Assembly: GCA_032207245.1 (NCBI GenBank)
Contig: CM063508.1
Location: 118,726,907-118,790,906, forward strand
Origin: Pardosa pseudoannulata
Lineage: Eukaryota; Arthropoda; Arachnida; Araneae; Lycosidae
DNA length: 64,000 nucleotides
Reading direction: 5' to 3'
The position numbers were made by a program, and so were the translations under genes. This document shows positions 12,063 through 26,117 of the stretch, piece after piece. A model generated the notes under the pieces. It saw only the letters and a list, made by a program, of their open reading frames with translations. It was not told where the DNA came from and made no database searches. Numbering within the stretch: position 1 is the stretch's first letter; each line of letters opens with the position of its first letter.

Positions 12063-13470
12063 GAGTTTGTTAAAATTTAAAGATTTTTCTCCTATTTTGA
12101 TGGATTGGTTAAAAAATGAATTACAATAATTCGAGATTGAAATCAGGTTGAAAGATCCCTTCTACGGTAAAAGGGGGGGGGAATACGAGTTTATTTAACT
12201 GGAAAATATAATTTATTCACATTACTATGGATACACCCTCCATTTAAAATCAGGGAACCCCCTTCCCCTTTCAACGTAAATGGGACGTTGCAACATCGTC
12301 TAAACCTAAAATGACTGTAATTTACCTTTTGACGCATACCCCTAAAAGGAACGAAAATCCCTAAATTTTTGCTAACTTTAAACTTAAATATCTCGGTCAG
12401 TTTTGGTCACAGAAAAGTGACACTTTATGTGTTACTGTTCTTAAATCGAGTTTCGACTTTTACTAAATACAGCGATAGAAAACAGAGAGCGTATAAATAG
12501 TTAAATTTTGTAACTTTCTTGAAATTAAATAAATAAATTTTTAAATACCATAAAATAAGTGCTTATCTTATTTAAAACATTCTTTTAATAAGAAGTATAT
12601 GTCTACGACAAACTGAAAAGACCGGTTAAACACTTAACTATGGACCCTGTATAGTGACATACTCAGAGAGTAAACAATATCTCAAATATTAGTCTACTTT
12701 GCCAATCACATGCGATCCCCACAGCTTTATAAAAATAACTAGGTGTCTGTCCCCGATGACTCCTATGGCGACCTATGTGTTGAGCAAACAAAATTTCTTC
12801 ATTTAAAAAAAAATACGAAAAGAAAAATTCTTGTTAATATGCTGACAGAAAAAGGTAGAAGTTTTAAAACAAAATAAAAATGTTTTAATGGGTAAACTGA
12901 ATATATGCCAGAAGATACAAGAATCTGAAAAGGAAACCAAGGGGATTAAGTTAACAAGCTCTACATTTAAGTAATATCTTAAACTGCCTGCGAATCCAAA
13001 GCTAGGAAAAAAGGCAAATTTACTCTTCAGAAAAAGGTTGTATGCACGCGTACACATAGTCGTCTGAAAATTTTGAAAATCACATGAAAAGATTGCATGT
13101 TAAAGTGGACAACAGGAAACACTTCAAAATTTGTGTTTTACTTTACGATCTTTACTTCCAATTTTTATCTCGTGACACAAATTACTGATCCTGGAAAATG
13201 TGTTAATAAACAAACTGCCATGGGCGTATGTATATACACTTTGTGCAGTCGATGCGAGGAAGCATGTTTAATGAATATCTACTATTTACTGTCGAATAAC
13301 TGTTACTCAAGAACCAGGTACATGATTTATATGTATATAGAGATTTTTTAATGTTGAAGGAGCCGGTAGAAAAAAAAAATGTAAAAGCGAATCTTTGGAA
13401 AACTTAATAAACAGAATCAGCACACAGAAGAATGCGAATGTTGATAGTACAGTTATTCTCAAGCTGGATC
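12063..13470. other. Unassigned non-coding DNA
   Basis: Contains a G9 run near 12172 and several CG-containing stretches to 12500 that look like an old element, but I could not name it. The frames at 12803-13351 are not convincing. Confidence 0.4.
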
Positions 13471-13650
13471 CGCCGAACGATGGCCGATTGGTTAAGGTGC
13501 TGGCCTTCGGTACCGGAGTTCGTGGGTTCGAATCCCATTATGGCATGGATGTCCGTAGCCGTTCGGAATCGGCTTTAAGCTGTAGGTCTCGGTCTCATTA
13601 GCCCTCGTGTTGCAAAAAGTAGACCGTAGCACTCCAAACATAAACCAAAA
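13471..13650 (+). mobile_element. tRNA-derived SINE, copy 2 (best preserved)
   Basis: Head CCGAACGATGGCCGATTGG with A box (GGCCGATTGGTTAAGG), a CTTCGG anticodon-loop-like segment reminiscent of tRNA-Arg(TCG), and B box GGGTTCGAATCCC. Body TGTAGGTCTCGGTCTCATTA and TTGCAAAAAGTAGACCGTAG, then an A-rich tail (CAAACATAAACC). Confidence 0.88.
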
Positions 13651-13667
13651 AAGAAAAAATAAAAAAC

Positions 13668-13698
13668 CCAAGCTGGCTCCGCCGAACGATGGTCGAAT
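13668..13698 (+). mobile_element. SINE head fragment cut by Tc1 insertion
   Basis: CAAGCTGGCTCCGCCGAACG repeats, with one change, the segment at 13459 that introduces SINE copy 2, then stops where the Tc1-type end (TACACTG) begins. Confidence 0.65.
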
Positions 13699-13877
13699 GT
13701 ACACTGTCTACCAATAAGTATTTGGACACCTGTGACAAAAAAGAAAAACTAACTTTATTCAAAGTCAATAGTTGGTAGAGCCTCCACGAGAGGCAATTAC
13801 AGCGTGAACCCTCTGGGGCATACTTTCCACAAGTCTTTGTATTACAGCTAGTGGTATTGTCTTCCACTCTGCTTGGA
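13699..13877 (-). mobile_element. Tc1-type transposon 3' end
   Basis: The terminus TACACTGTCTACCAATAAG starts at the SINE junction. The minus strand encodes the end of a Tc1-type transposase (VESMPQRVHAVIASRGGSTN-like: APEGSRCNCLSWRLYQ in another frame), out of frame in places. The other end is missing. Confidence 0.65.
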
Positions 13878-14877
13878 GTAGACATAGATATAATGCGAAA
13901 ATTTACAATGAACAGAAATGTCCATGTCTAGCACATTCTTGTAACAGGATCATAAAACTTGGGAAAGCACCTTCAGATGAAATAGAAGTTTATAGCCAGG
14001 TATTATGGTCTAAGAAAAAGGGCACTTTGAGTTCCGAGTTGTATCAAACTGTGGTCAGTACTTCAAAAGAAACCGGTTCGTAAAACTTTGCAAACTGCAA
14101 ACTTTTGTAAAACACTTTTTCGATTTAAACGGAATTTGAATCCAATAGTAACAAATACAGATACCGGACATATAGTACATTGGGGAGAAATACGTAGGGC
14201 TTAGAAATGGAAGAGTTTTCTGTGGGAAACAAAGTCATAAAAGAGCCGCGTTTACGAATGCCGCTCATAATCCTTTCAATACAAAAATGAAGGGAGAATG
14301 CAAAAAGATGTTTTGAGAATTTTATGCTAGAAAAGGGTTTAATACAAAAATCAAAGAGGGAGAAAAGGTATATAGGCATGTTTTCGAGAATTTATACAAG
14401 AATGGAGTCTTAAAGAAATAAAATTATTAAAATACAAATATAAATAAATATATATGAGAGCGGGGGGGGGGGCTCTAATTCAACGAAATATCAGATTTTG
14501 CAAACTGACCACCTTAATTTTCAAGAGTGGATAATTCCCGAATGGGGACAGAACCATGCAGGAGCTAAGAAAAACTGTTAAGGGGTATATAAGCCAGAAG
14601 TACGCTAAAACAAAATCGGTTTTTGGAGTGGTTTTTAGGGCGATTTCTAGAGAAATGGAAGGATATTTGGAGAGATATTTTGGAGCGAGATTTGGAGAGA
14701 TGTATAGGATACCAAGAAGTACTAAAAATGTTAGGTGTGTGCGTGCCAAAAGACGAGATGCTGCTGCAGTGTTTACTGTTATAAAGCAGTGACAATTTCC
14801 TTTTCTTCTTTTGTACGCACATATATCGTAAATAAATTCTATTTTTTTATATAAGTTTTCTCTGTCCTAATAAGAAA
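13878..14877. other. Non-coding DNA
   Basis: Three short overlapping frames (14125-14822) have no domain motif and little support. A G10 run lies at about 14463. Confidence 0.4.
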
Positions 14878-15058
14878 TGGCCGAACGATGGATGAATGGT
14901 TAGGGTGCTGGCCTTCAGAACGAGTTCGTGGGTTCGAATACCACTGTGGCATGGATGTTCGTAGCCGTTCGGAATCGGCTTTAAGCAGTAGGTCCCGGTC
15001 TCATTAGACCTCGTGTTGCAAAAAGTAGACCGTAGCGCTCCAAAACCAAACCAAACCT
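14878..15058 (+). mobile_element. tRNA-derived SINE, copy 3
   Basis: Same family as 13471: GGCCGAACGATGG head, B box GGGTTCGAATACC, GCATGGATGTTCGTAGCCG, GTAGACCGTAGCGCTCC, tail CAAACCAAACC. Confidence 0.88.
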
Positions 15059-15161
15059 AATGAAAAATGTTCAGAGTCGTTTATTTTGGGGAAGAACCTG
15101 GAATGACATTGCAGTCTTAAATAAATTTCTCAGCGACTCAGAACTATGGACTACTAGAGGT

Positions 15162-16715
15162 CAGTGTTACCAATGAGAGGGTATGTATTATATAAAAATT
15201 AATTTTGGGATGCGAGGGCAATGTTTGGGTGTCCCTGAAAGTTTAGTTTAAAGTAAAACTATTGTTTCATTTTTACGAAATTAGAAATAAATTGGTAGCC
15301 ATTATTTTCGATTTGCTCACTGTAAACGAGATTTACTTCCTGATTATCCACATTTTAATGGTCTTTATTCTGAAATCAGATAAAGATTTCGAGATATTCT
15401 TTCCTTGGTTATCCTCAAATCGGTGTTGGACCCTTTTGAAAGTAAATCCATATACTCAGATGAAACCACACTAATGCAGGAGCAACTTATTGAATGATTC
15501 ACAAATTAGAAGCTGTCTGAACAAGAATACTAATACAGTAGAACCTCTTTTTAACGACCCCTTCGTTTCGACCATCTTAAAATTTCCCAATTATTTTACC
15601 ATATTAATAATATTAGTTTTGAATCATTACAACGACCCCAAGTGTATTATTTTTCGTTAGAACAACCGCCAATTTTTAGCCGCAGATCTCATAAGCAAGT
15701 GGGCTATTTTAAAATTATTGTACTCTGGTGCAACTTCAATTCGATTCCGACGACGGAGAAGAAATCGTCTAAACTTTTGAAAAAGTGAATAAAAAAGAAG
15801 CCTTCGATGCAATCAATGCCTTACGTCAATATTTTGAAGGACAATTTAATTCTGAACATTTCCTTCAAAATCTAACGGATACGGAATCACTGATAATGAA
15901 AAATTCCCAAATGAACTTGAAACAGGCGTCAATCAAAGACTTTTTTTCAAAAATTCAGTAATGGAAATACAAATAAATAGAAGTGTTCTCTAGGTATGTA
16001 CTGTTGAATCATTTCTTTGCTGAATTTTTTAAAAATTATTTTTTCAATTCGTTACAACGACTATATGATGTTGGTCCCACAGGGCGTCGTTATACCGAGG
16101 TTCTACTGTATTTTGGTTACTAAAACACATACCGCTTTTTATTTACTAAATTTGGGGTCACTGTACTGAGGCAGTTTCCAGCCTTTCATTTAAATTATTA
16201 ATACTTCAAAGTCCCCATTTTCGTGTTAAATGTCAATTATTCTCATTACCCATGCTTCTTCAACAATTCTAACTTAGAGAGCCAGGCCCAGGAAGGTCAC
16301 AATAAAGTGCTCCTGTGTCACGTCCAGCCTTCCAATTTAGTAAAACGTGGATTTGGCGCAATTATGAGCTTTATCATGAAAAAAAGAAATCGATTAGAAA
16401 TAATTGCCCTTGTAGACTGCAAATACTACTCACAAACATACAATAAAAAAACTCATGTCAACCCATTAGGATCGCCCACCTCATTAGTATTTTTAAGAAA
16501 TATATGTTTTTATAATTTAAAACACAAAATGATAATTTCAACAATATTTTTTAAATATCTAAATGCTTTATTTTTAAGTATGAATTAAATTTCAAATTAA
16601 ATTAAATTTTAAATATAAATATTTTATATGGTTATATAGAGCTATTTCACTTGGTTTATGGCAAGGTGTTTGGTATATGAAGTAGTCCATGGGTAAATAA
16701 ATTTGGGAACCACTG
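15162..16715 (+). mobile_element. hAT-like element, copy 2, containing a Tigger
   Basis: Starts CAGTGTTACCAATGAGAG and ends TTTGGGAACCACTG, the hAT-type CAGTGGTTCCCAAA terminus in reverse. The flanks show no clear 8-base duplication (CTAGAGGT left, CGATAGAA right), so it is old. 16223-16588 holds a decayed frame with KKRNRLEI...D, like the conserved region of hAT transposases near the C-terminus. Interrupted by the Tigger at 15536-16108. Confidence 0.7.
15536..16108 (+). mobile_element. Tigger/pogo-type element, deletion derivative
   Basis: Inverted ends CAGTAGAACCTC and GAGGTTCTACTG flanked by TA on both sides (15534-15535, 16109-16110). Internal 15770-15961 encodes, with one stop, the C-terminal tail of a Tigger-type transposase: NKKEAFDAINALRQYFEGQ ... 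LKQASIKDFFSKIQ then TAA. The N-terminal and catalytic DDD parts are gone. The sister hAT copy at about 3.95 kb lacks this insertion. Confidence 0.85.
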
Positions 16716-17183
16716 CGATAGAAAGATCCTAATGTTGTTTATAAAAGACCACCAATACATTTCTACTATTCTTTAATGCCATAAATTTTTTAACGAAACA
16801 GAGTTTAAAAATTACAGAGAATGTACTGACGAATCATTGAAAAAAATATATAGATATCGGAAAAAGCTATTTCTCGCCCTTTCTCTCTGTCTGCCTCTAC
16901 TTTCGCACAATCTAAAATTAGAAATCTTAACAGCACTTATCGCTAAGGAGCCTTCAAGATGAGTCACAAATAATAAGCTCTCAGACACATCAATTTCTTT
17001 AAGACGTATGGAAGCCTACGGAGGAGTAATAATAAAAGAAAAAAAAATAAGTATCTGCATACTAATGTACAATGAAATATGTATTGTACGTTGAATGAAA
17101 TATACTACTGGATTACATGCAATCTCTACTCTTAATTACCAAGAAAAGAAAATGACCTTTGACTATTAGTCTATTGCGTATGT
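16716..17183. other. Non-coding spacer
   Basis: Nothing recognised. Confidence 0.45.
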
Positions 17184-19157
<1,974 letters not shown>

Positions 19158-19193
19158 TTATAAAGTGGTAGCAGATCTGCTACCACTTTATAA
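19158..19193. repeat. Perfect 36-base palindrome
   Basis: 18-base arms meet without a loop at AGATCT (centre 19175/19176). The arm reads TTATAAAGTGGTAGCAGA. Confidence 0.95.
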
Positions 19194-19519
19194 GATTTTA
19201 TGTATATGAGAGCACCCACGAGTGCTTTCGCATACACATTTTCACCATGACGAATGCCATAGAGTTAATTTCCGAACTATATGACATCCATGAAAGACGC
19301 TAGAAGTCCCCTCGAATGTTACATGTCTGACGTTTAACTGCAATAAAACCCATGGAGTTTATGTGACTTCCAGAGTAAAAACAACATTGAAAGATTGGCA
19401 ATGTGCAAGTAAGGCAAGGTTACCAGGAACAGAAGGTATTGTGATAAGGGACTCAAGGAGGTCTGTAATGGCTAGGGCGACTCTCGCAGAGGGGAGCCAA
19501 ACGGTTTACACTATATATT
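19194..19519. other. Unassigned non-coding DNA
   Basis: The frame at 19363-19566 overlaps the next SINE and is not supported. Confidence 0.35.
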
Positions 19520-19695
19520 ATATTACTATGTATTTTATTATTTTTTTTGGTGGGGGGAGGTGCTAAAATAGTGGCATGGCTCATGTGCCAGTTATGCTCA
19601 GCAAAAACTGAGTCAATCATGCCCAGCTCCAGGATCGAACCTCAGACCTGTGCTTTAGGAGTGTGATCCGCTACCCCGGTGCGCTGGGCAGCGCA
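19520..19695 (-). mobile_element. Second tRNA-derived SINE family
   Basis: Read on the minus strand: GCCCAGCGCACCGGGGTAGC, then GCACAGGTCTGAGGTTCGAT CC (B box GGTTCGATCC), then a body through GAGCATAACTGGCACATGAG to an end at about 19525. Head and body differ from the main SINE family here. Confidence 0.65.
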
Positions 19696-21250
19696 ATAAA
19701 TATATATCCCCTTCTAAATAAAGTGACACAAAATACTTAATCTTACATACAAAGACAGTCTCCTTATTTTTCTCCTGATGATCTGTACTTTTTAAAGCCT
19801 TTAATCGAAGATTACTAACCCCAAATTCTTAACAGTTCCGTGAAATATGAAACGGGATTTGAAAGCTTAATTTGGTCCTAAATATTCTTTAGATCTACCA
19901 TCTCACATGTACCTGCTCACTCATCAAAGAGTTATAATTCTATCTCAGTAGACGGGGGAAATCTCTCCCAAGACGCTGAATTACCTCTTTTCCATCAAAC
20001 TTGTTACATAAAACTGAGAACCGTTTACATAACCCCTTACGGAGAGACAGCATAAAAATAGTTGTGGTCTAGACACGAGCGTATGCTATCCATCCTTCTC
20101 CTATCGTTAAACGCATCATGGTAAAATGGAACGTAATTATGAATGAAATAGGAGCACGAAATGGGTGAAATTATATGCTTGGAACACAAATCAAGAGATA
20201 ATATCGGGATTTCTTTTTGAAATTAAAATGGTTGAATACTGGCTTTATTGGATTCCTTTTAGTTCAATGTAAACTTATAGTTGGGAATTACTAACATAAA
20301 CAAACTTTACCGCATGAAAGGAGAATCTTCAACAATATCTTTAATTATTATTTCATTCAAGATGCTCATATTTAAGTTTCGCACGCATACCAAAACTTTT
20401 CCCAAATAATTTAAAATTGAATACAATTCTTTCTTGCTCTTAAAAAAAGTTTTGTAAGACATAGCCCTTTTCCGTTCTGTTCCGCTGTAAACCTTGTTTA
20501 ATGAAGCTTTAAAATAAAAGCCCGAATCTGTAGAAATATTTTCCCCCAAAACAAATAGGATGCAATTTGGACGCTACCCAGCCAACATACGTTCGTACGT
20601 GATCACAAAGTACCAACAGCCTAAGAAGATTAAAGTCGGTGGTTTCATTAAAACAAAGCATTTATAAGATATACTGGCCATTTACATATAAATAAAAATT
20701 GCATTTTGTTAAAATCAGTAACTAACTAAACAGGCATGAATAAAAAAACCATTGACTATATTCTGGGAAACTTACGTAATATTATATTCTTAGCAAATAT
20801 AGTAATTATTTTTTCTCATTGATTTTTGACTGCTATCTGCTCAATTTTAATTTTATTATACTATATATACATATACACACAATTTGCTGCACCTACCTCT
20901 TAAAAATGCTACTATAATAGAAATATTTTCTATTTATTTATAGAGCAAGGTAATATTTTCTGAAGCAAGGTAAATATTAACAGGGAAAGATATTTATTTT
21001 TTAAAATTAGAATTTTTGCTAATTAGAAAACAAAATTTAATTGTAAATACATGCTTTGAATCAAATATTAATAAATAGTTATCTGGAAACAGTATTATTA
21101 CAATAAGCAACCATTCTTAATTGAAAAATCCCCGTAAATGCTATTAAGAAACTACTGACTGGTGCATTGATTTTTTTTAATTAAAAAAATCCTTTTTAGA
21201 ATCAACTCTCAAAATAAAAAATACATATTTTAATATCTTTTTAATATTAT
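19696..21250. other. AT-rich non-coding DNA
   Basis: No exon or RNA signal; the 80-codon minus frame at 20307-20549 shows no motif. Confidence 0.45.
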
Positions 21251-21453
21251 TTCAATGATAGATTAGGCTTGGTTTGGAGCGCTACAGTCTACGTTTTGCA
21301 ACACAAGGGCTAATGAGACCGGGACCTACAGCTTAAAGCCAATTCTGAATGGCTACGAACATCCATGCCATAGTGGGATTTGAACCCACGAACTCTGGCA
21401 CCGAAGGCCAGGATCCTAATCAATCGGCCATCATTTGGCAATTCAATGATAGA
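21251..21453 (-). mobile_element. tRNA-derived SINE, copy 4, with target duplication
   Basis: SINE body 21263-21441 in reverse orientation, flanked by a 12-base direct repeat TTCAATGATAGA at 21251-21262 and 21442-21453. This confirms retroposition of this family. Confidence 0.9.
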
Positions 21454-22410
21454 AATTCAATGTTGCCACCCGTAGAAAAGTGCCATGTGGGAACCCCCTT
21501 GCCTGTTTTGACTACAAGGGCAACAAACTTGCAGGAGGTGTAGGAGGTACAAAGACAATTTGAGATGACATAACAATGTAGGAAATGAAATGCTTTCAAC
21601 ATGTGGTAAAAGGTGGTAGTAAATCATTTTGTATATACTATCTGATGTTTAATCTTACCACAGTAAATAAATGAAGAAAGTATGGATAATTATTCCTTTT
21701 TGGTTGAAAGAATTTAAAAAAAATCAAACATCCCAATAGTGTAATCAGAAATTTCATTAGTGGCTACTTTTTCAGCATAAGAAGACATTACAATTGAAAC
21801 TTTGCTTCTTACCAGTCAGTGCAATGCATGCCTAAAACAAACAAACAAAAAACCCTGGAGAATCCTGGGATAATGATCAATTTGCCTGTGTGATAATCAT
21901 ATGGATCATAGACTGTAAATGTACAGTAAATGTACTTAGAATGCAATTAAAATCCATAAAATGCACAAAATATACAAGTTGGAAGCTATGTTACTCTATA
22001 AATTAAAAAAAAAAGCACTAACATGTAATTACTAAACATACTTTATTTTCTAGCGGTAGAAAATATTACATATTTGAATCTTGATTACAAACTGACAGTA
22101 AACATTTTTTTTTGCCATAAACTACATTATTACAAAAAGAATGTCCAGATCAATAAATATCAACATATACCATAACCAGTAATAATAACTATACAAACAA
22201 AAGAATAGACAAAATAACACAGCAATGGAAAACAAAGAAATGTATATAAAAATGTATAATATAAATCAGTATACAGGACTACCTTACTTAGTGTGATTTC
22301 ACTTTGTGCTGATCCACTATAGTGCAGTCAATAATTAGAGTAAAAAATTTCAATTAGTACAGACTGATTCATTATTTATGTGAGTTCAGAATATTCTTGT
22401 ACCAGAATGT
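21454..22410. other. AT-rich non-coding DNA
   Basis: Nothing recognised. Confidence 0.45.
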
Positions 22411-22862
22411 TTCCACTGAAATAATACTGTCATAATGAACTATTCTGAGCAAAAGTCAACCTCAATTAATGAACGTGTATGTACAAATTTGACTGCTCAT
22501 GGCAGACCAGCCCACAGAGATAACTTACTGTAAAAGAAAGTAAAAATCTAGAAAATACGCAAATATAAAAAAAGCTTCACATTCAATAATCCTGAAAAAA
22601 TATTCAATGCTATTGAAACAGCATGTGAACTGATTGAAAAAACTATCCGAAAACAAAAGACCTTGAAACAAAGCAAAAAATAGAAAAATATATATGTTAC
22701 AGCATGATGCACAGAGAAAAAAAAAAGAAAGCACAAAAAAATTGGTTTTCTCGATGGACAATAATATTTCTGATTTTCATTTTGGAAACATTAAGCAATA
22801 AAAGTGCTCCATTATTTTAAGTTGTTTTATTAATTTTAAAAATATGTATTATTGTTTTAATA
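22411..22862. repeat. Diverged duplication, left copy (empty site)
   Basis: Matches 22902-24105 minus its insert: AATAATACTGTCA, GCTTCACATTCAATAATC, GTTACAGCATGATGCACA, TTGGAAACATTAAGCAATAA. The frames at 22525-22761 are AT-rich artefacts. Confidence 0.75.
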
Positions 22863-22901
22863 TCAATGAATCCACTGCTATCAAATTTTGTAAAATTTTC
22901 T

Positions 22902-24105
22902 CCAGTTTCTACTAAAATAATACTGTCAAAATAGATGATTTTGAGCAGTGGTTAAGCTCATTGGTTAGTGTATACATATGTAAACTTAATCCCTGAGGAG
23001 AGGGAGCTTGTGGCAGACACAGTTGACAGAAATACCTTAGTGTAAAAGGAAGTTAAAATTCAAGAAAATATATTAATAGAAAAATAAATTCACATTCAAT
23101 AATCATGAAAAATTATTTAGTGGCACTGGATGATTTTGATTAAAGAAAATTATCCAAAAGGAAAAGGAGCTTCATAACAATCAAAAATTAGATAATGCAG
23201 GCTTGCAACTGCTCAGGTACTTTGAAAAAGGTGAGAAAAGTGACAAATAATACAGGAAAAGTGACTAAAAAGTGACTAAACATTGAAAAAAAAAAAATGT
23301 GATTTTTTTCTCCTCTTGATTACAGATGCTATTATTAAGATTTTTCTATTTATTTTAACTCTAAATCAAACGACATGATTTTAGCGTCAAATACAAAATA
23401 GGTTAAAAATTTTGTTTAACATAACTCAACATTGCTTCTTATTCAAGAAAATCTATAAATTAGATTTGAATACATACAATACATTAATTTTATAATCACA
23501 ATTTTCTGCATATATTAATGATGTTTTGAAATATGTACATATCGAGATTAGAGTATCTAAACAAAAATTGTGAAGAAAAAAAAAAAAGAGAAATGTATGC
23601 TTTGACGTAAGTTACTTTAATATATTAAATTCACATTTCAGTACAAATGTAGATTTCAGGAAATTCTTTGCGACTTTTTAAAATCACTAAATTCTGGAAA
23701 CCATGACAATTACATTTTAATAAAAAAAATAAGATTAGAGCATCCCATTTTGGTCTTTTATTTAAATATTTTGGTATTAATTATGATTTTTTTTCAACAC
23801 TAGACTTTTGCTGTGATACACCAAGAAAAAAGTGACTGTTTACTTAAAAAAGTGATCAATTGTAAAAAAAGTGACTAAAGGTGAGAAAAGTGACGGAATT
23901 GCAAGCCTGGATAATGATATCCTGTGTTACTTACTGCATCATACACAAAGAAAAAATAGCAACAAAAAACTGATTAAAAAAAAAAAATTTCTATTTTAAA
24001 AATAATATTTTTTACATTCATTTTGTAAACATTAAACAATAAAAATGTTTCATTCTTTCCATTTTTCATTAGTTTTACTAAAATGTACAACCATTTTTGT
24101 TTTAA
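22902..24105. repeat. Diverged duplication, right copy with MITE inside
   Basis: Second copy of the 450-base unit, interrupted at 23198-23909 by a MITE. Resumes with CCTGTGTTACTTACTGCATC and TTGTAAACATTAAACAATAA. Confidence 0.75.
23198..23909. mobile_element. MITE with inverted ends and 7-base target duplication
   Basis: Ends CAGGCTTGCAACT and ...ATTGCAAGCCTG. Subterminal GGTGAGAAAAGTGAC occurs near both ends, and GTGACT motifs are clustered. Flanked by GATAATG at 23191-23197 and 23910-23916. 712 bases, no coding capacity. Probably hAT-type by its CAGG ends, although hAT duplications are normally 8 bases. Confidence 0.8.
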
Positions 24106-26117
24106 CAAAATATGAAAGGAGTGAATTATTTTACTATAGATATAATGTTTTACCGAGTGTGGATGTATTTAATGTGGTACTAGCACCCAATCAACAGCAC
24201 TAAGTGAGATATTCATGTATAACCAAAACAACAACAATTTCCACTAAATCAAGCAAAGTTTTAGACTTGATTTATATCATCTTCATTTTTGTCATACAAA
24301 TTATACTACAGGAAGAAATTTATAAAAATACTGTGCAAGATTAAGTCTGCACACCCAGATACTGCTGAATAATTACATAAACATGCAATATTTAAAATTG
24401 AAACATTTTACTTCTGTTCTGTAATTGTCATATTTTGTTACCCCACCATGAATATATATATCTGATGTTTAATTATCCTGCAAGGAAAATAACATATGGG
24501 CCCCATTTAGTATTTGGTCCCAAATAAACATATTTACACAATAAAAGCCTGAAAATAAATTATTTAACATAAAAATGTACAAATATTCAGCATCTAAATA
24601 AAGCAGATTGTTAAATAGTAACCAATTTAAGCTTTGTAAAAGCAAACACTTTCTTTAAATTTTATGGATAATATAAGTATGAAGTATTTACACATGTTTA
24701 ACAAAACAGTTATGATTACTTATATTATTCTTGGTTTTACATAACAATAAAGCCTCTATGCTAACAACCAATATTTAGAAAGCTTATAAATTTAGATTCA
24801 CAACATACACACCCATTTGAAATAATTATTATAAAAGAAAATAGGACATTAACAAAATATTTAAATACAACACCAATATACTTTAAAATTACGATTTCTT
24901 GCAAATATGAAACACTTGTATAAAATAGCAATGTAAAGCAATCAGAAAGAATAAATTGTACTGGTATTAAAGCAATATAGTAAAATAAAAAAATTTAATT
25001 TTAGAAAGAAAATTAAATTATTTCTCTTTAATTTCATAAAGAGATATTCTTTCATTTTCTGACCCATTATTTATACAATTTTATTAAATTATTCACCTTA
25101 TTAATTTATTCACTAAGCCTAACATATATCTTTAGAAAAATATAAACTTACTTCAACATAACATATTTTCATGTTAATCTTTTCAAAAATAAACACAATG
25201 ATTGTGTACTGGCTTTTCCCATAAAAATGAGTATAAAAATACAAACCTCTAAAATATTTCACATTTTAAATTTTCTGTAAATTTTACAATTGTTTTACTC
25301 CAATATATAAAATATACATATAAGATGATAATAAGAAAAAATAATTTATCAAAATCTATGCTTATCTTCTTGTACTTTAAAAGAAATCCAACAATGAAAT
25401 CTGAGGGTATATATATATTTCAAAGTTAATTTGACAGCTTAGCATTTTGTTGCAAATTTTTGAAAATCAGCAGTGAGTTATAAAAATGCAGTGGAAACTC
25501 ATACAAAACATGCTGTTATATGAAGTGCTTCTCATTCCCTATGAAACTTCCATAAAGTTTGTGTACTAAATTATTCCCTTATACAACGGGATCTTAGATC
25601 CCCTAATGTAAATTTTATTTAGGTACATAAAAGGTACACATATTTTTCTTGAACTGTATACAATAGGACTGGTGTGGATGCATTACCAGTCATTTTCTTT
25701 TCCCTTTGTCCATTTATCTCTCTCATGCATTTTGTTTTTCAGTAATGTCATTCTGTTGTGCTGACAGCATGTGAGCATTTTTGTTTTTCCAGTACACAAG
25801 AAGATACAGAAAATGAGTATGAGAAAAAAGACCACATTTCTATAGATTTATATTCTAAAGTATATTCAAAAGTACATATAAAATTTATATTCTAAAGTAT
25901 TCAAAAGTATGGAAGAAATTGATAACAAGTTCAAAGGAACAAAGACTGTGACTTAATGAAAAGATTAAAAATTCCATTGTTAATCCTTGCTTGTGAGAAA
26001 GAAACTTAAGAGGAATTTCAGTACAGTTGAACATGACAGTGTCCCTTATTGTTATAACCTACAGATATTAAAAGAACTTTTAATTGAATCTACATTTATT
26101 AAAAAACAATGAAAAGC
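24106..26117. other. AT-rich DNA downstream of SFT2D2
   Basis: No coding or RNA signal. It could include the end of a long SFT2D2 3' UTR, which sequence alone cannot settle. Confidence 0.4.

Noticed and set aside
13471..13560. Functional tRNA gene
   Set aside because: A and B boxes are present but the acceptor stem is not closed and the sequence continues into a SINE body; the same was concluded for 44040-44125 and 19620-19695.
16223..16588. 121-codon frame as an independent gene
   Set aside because: Falls inside a hAT-like element and resembles decayed transposase.
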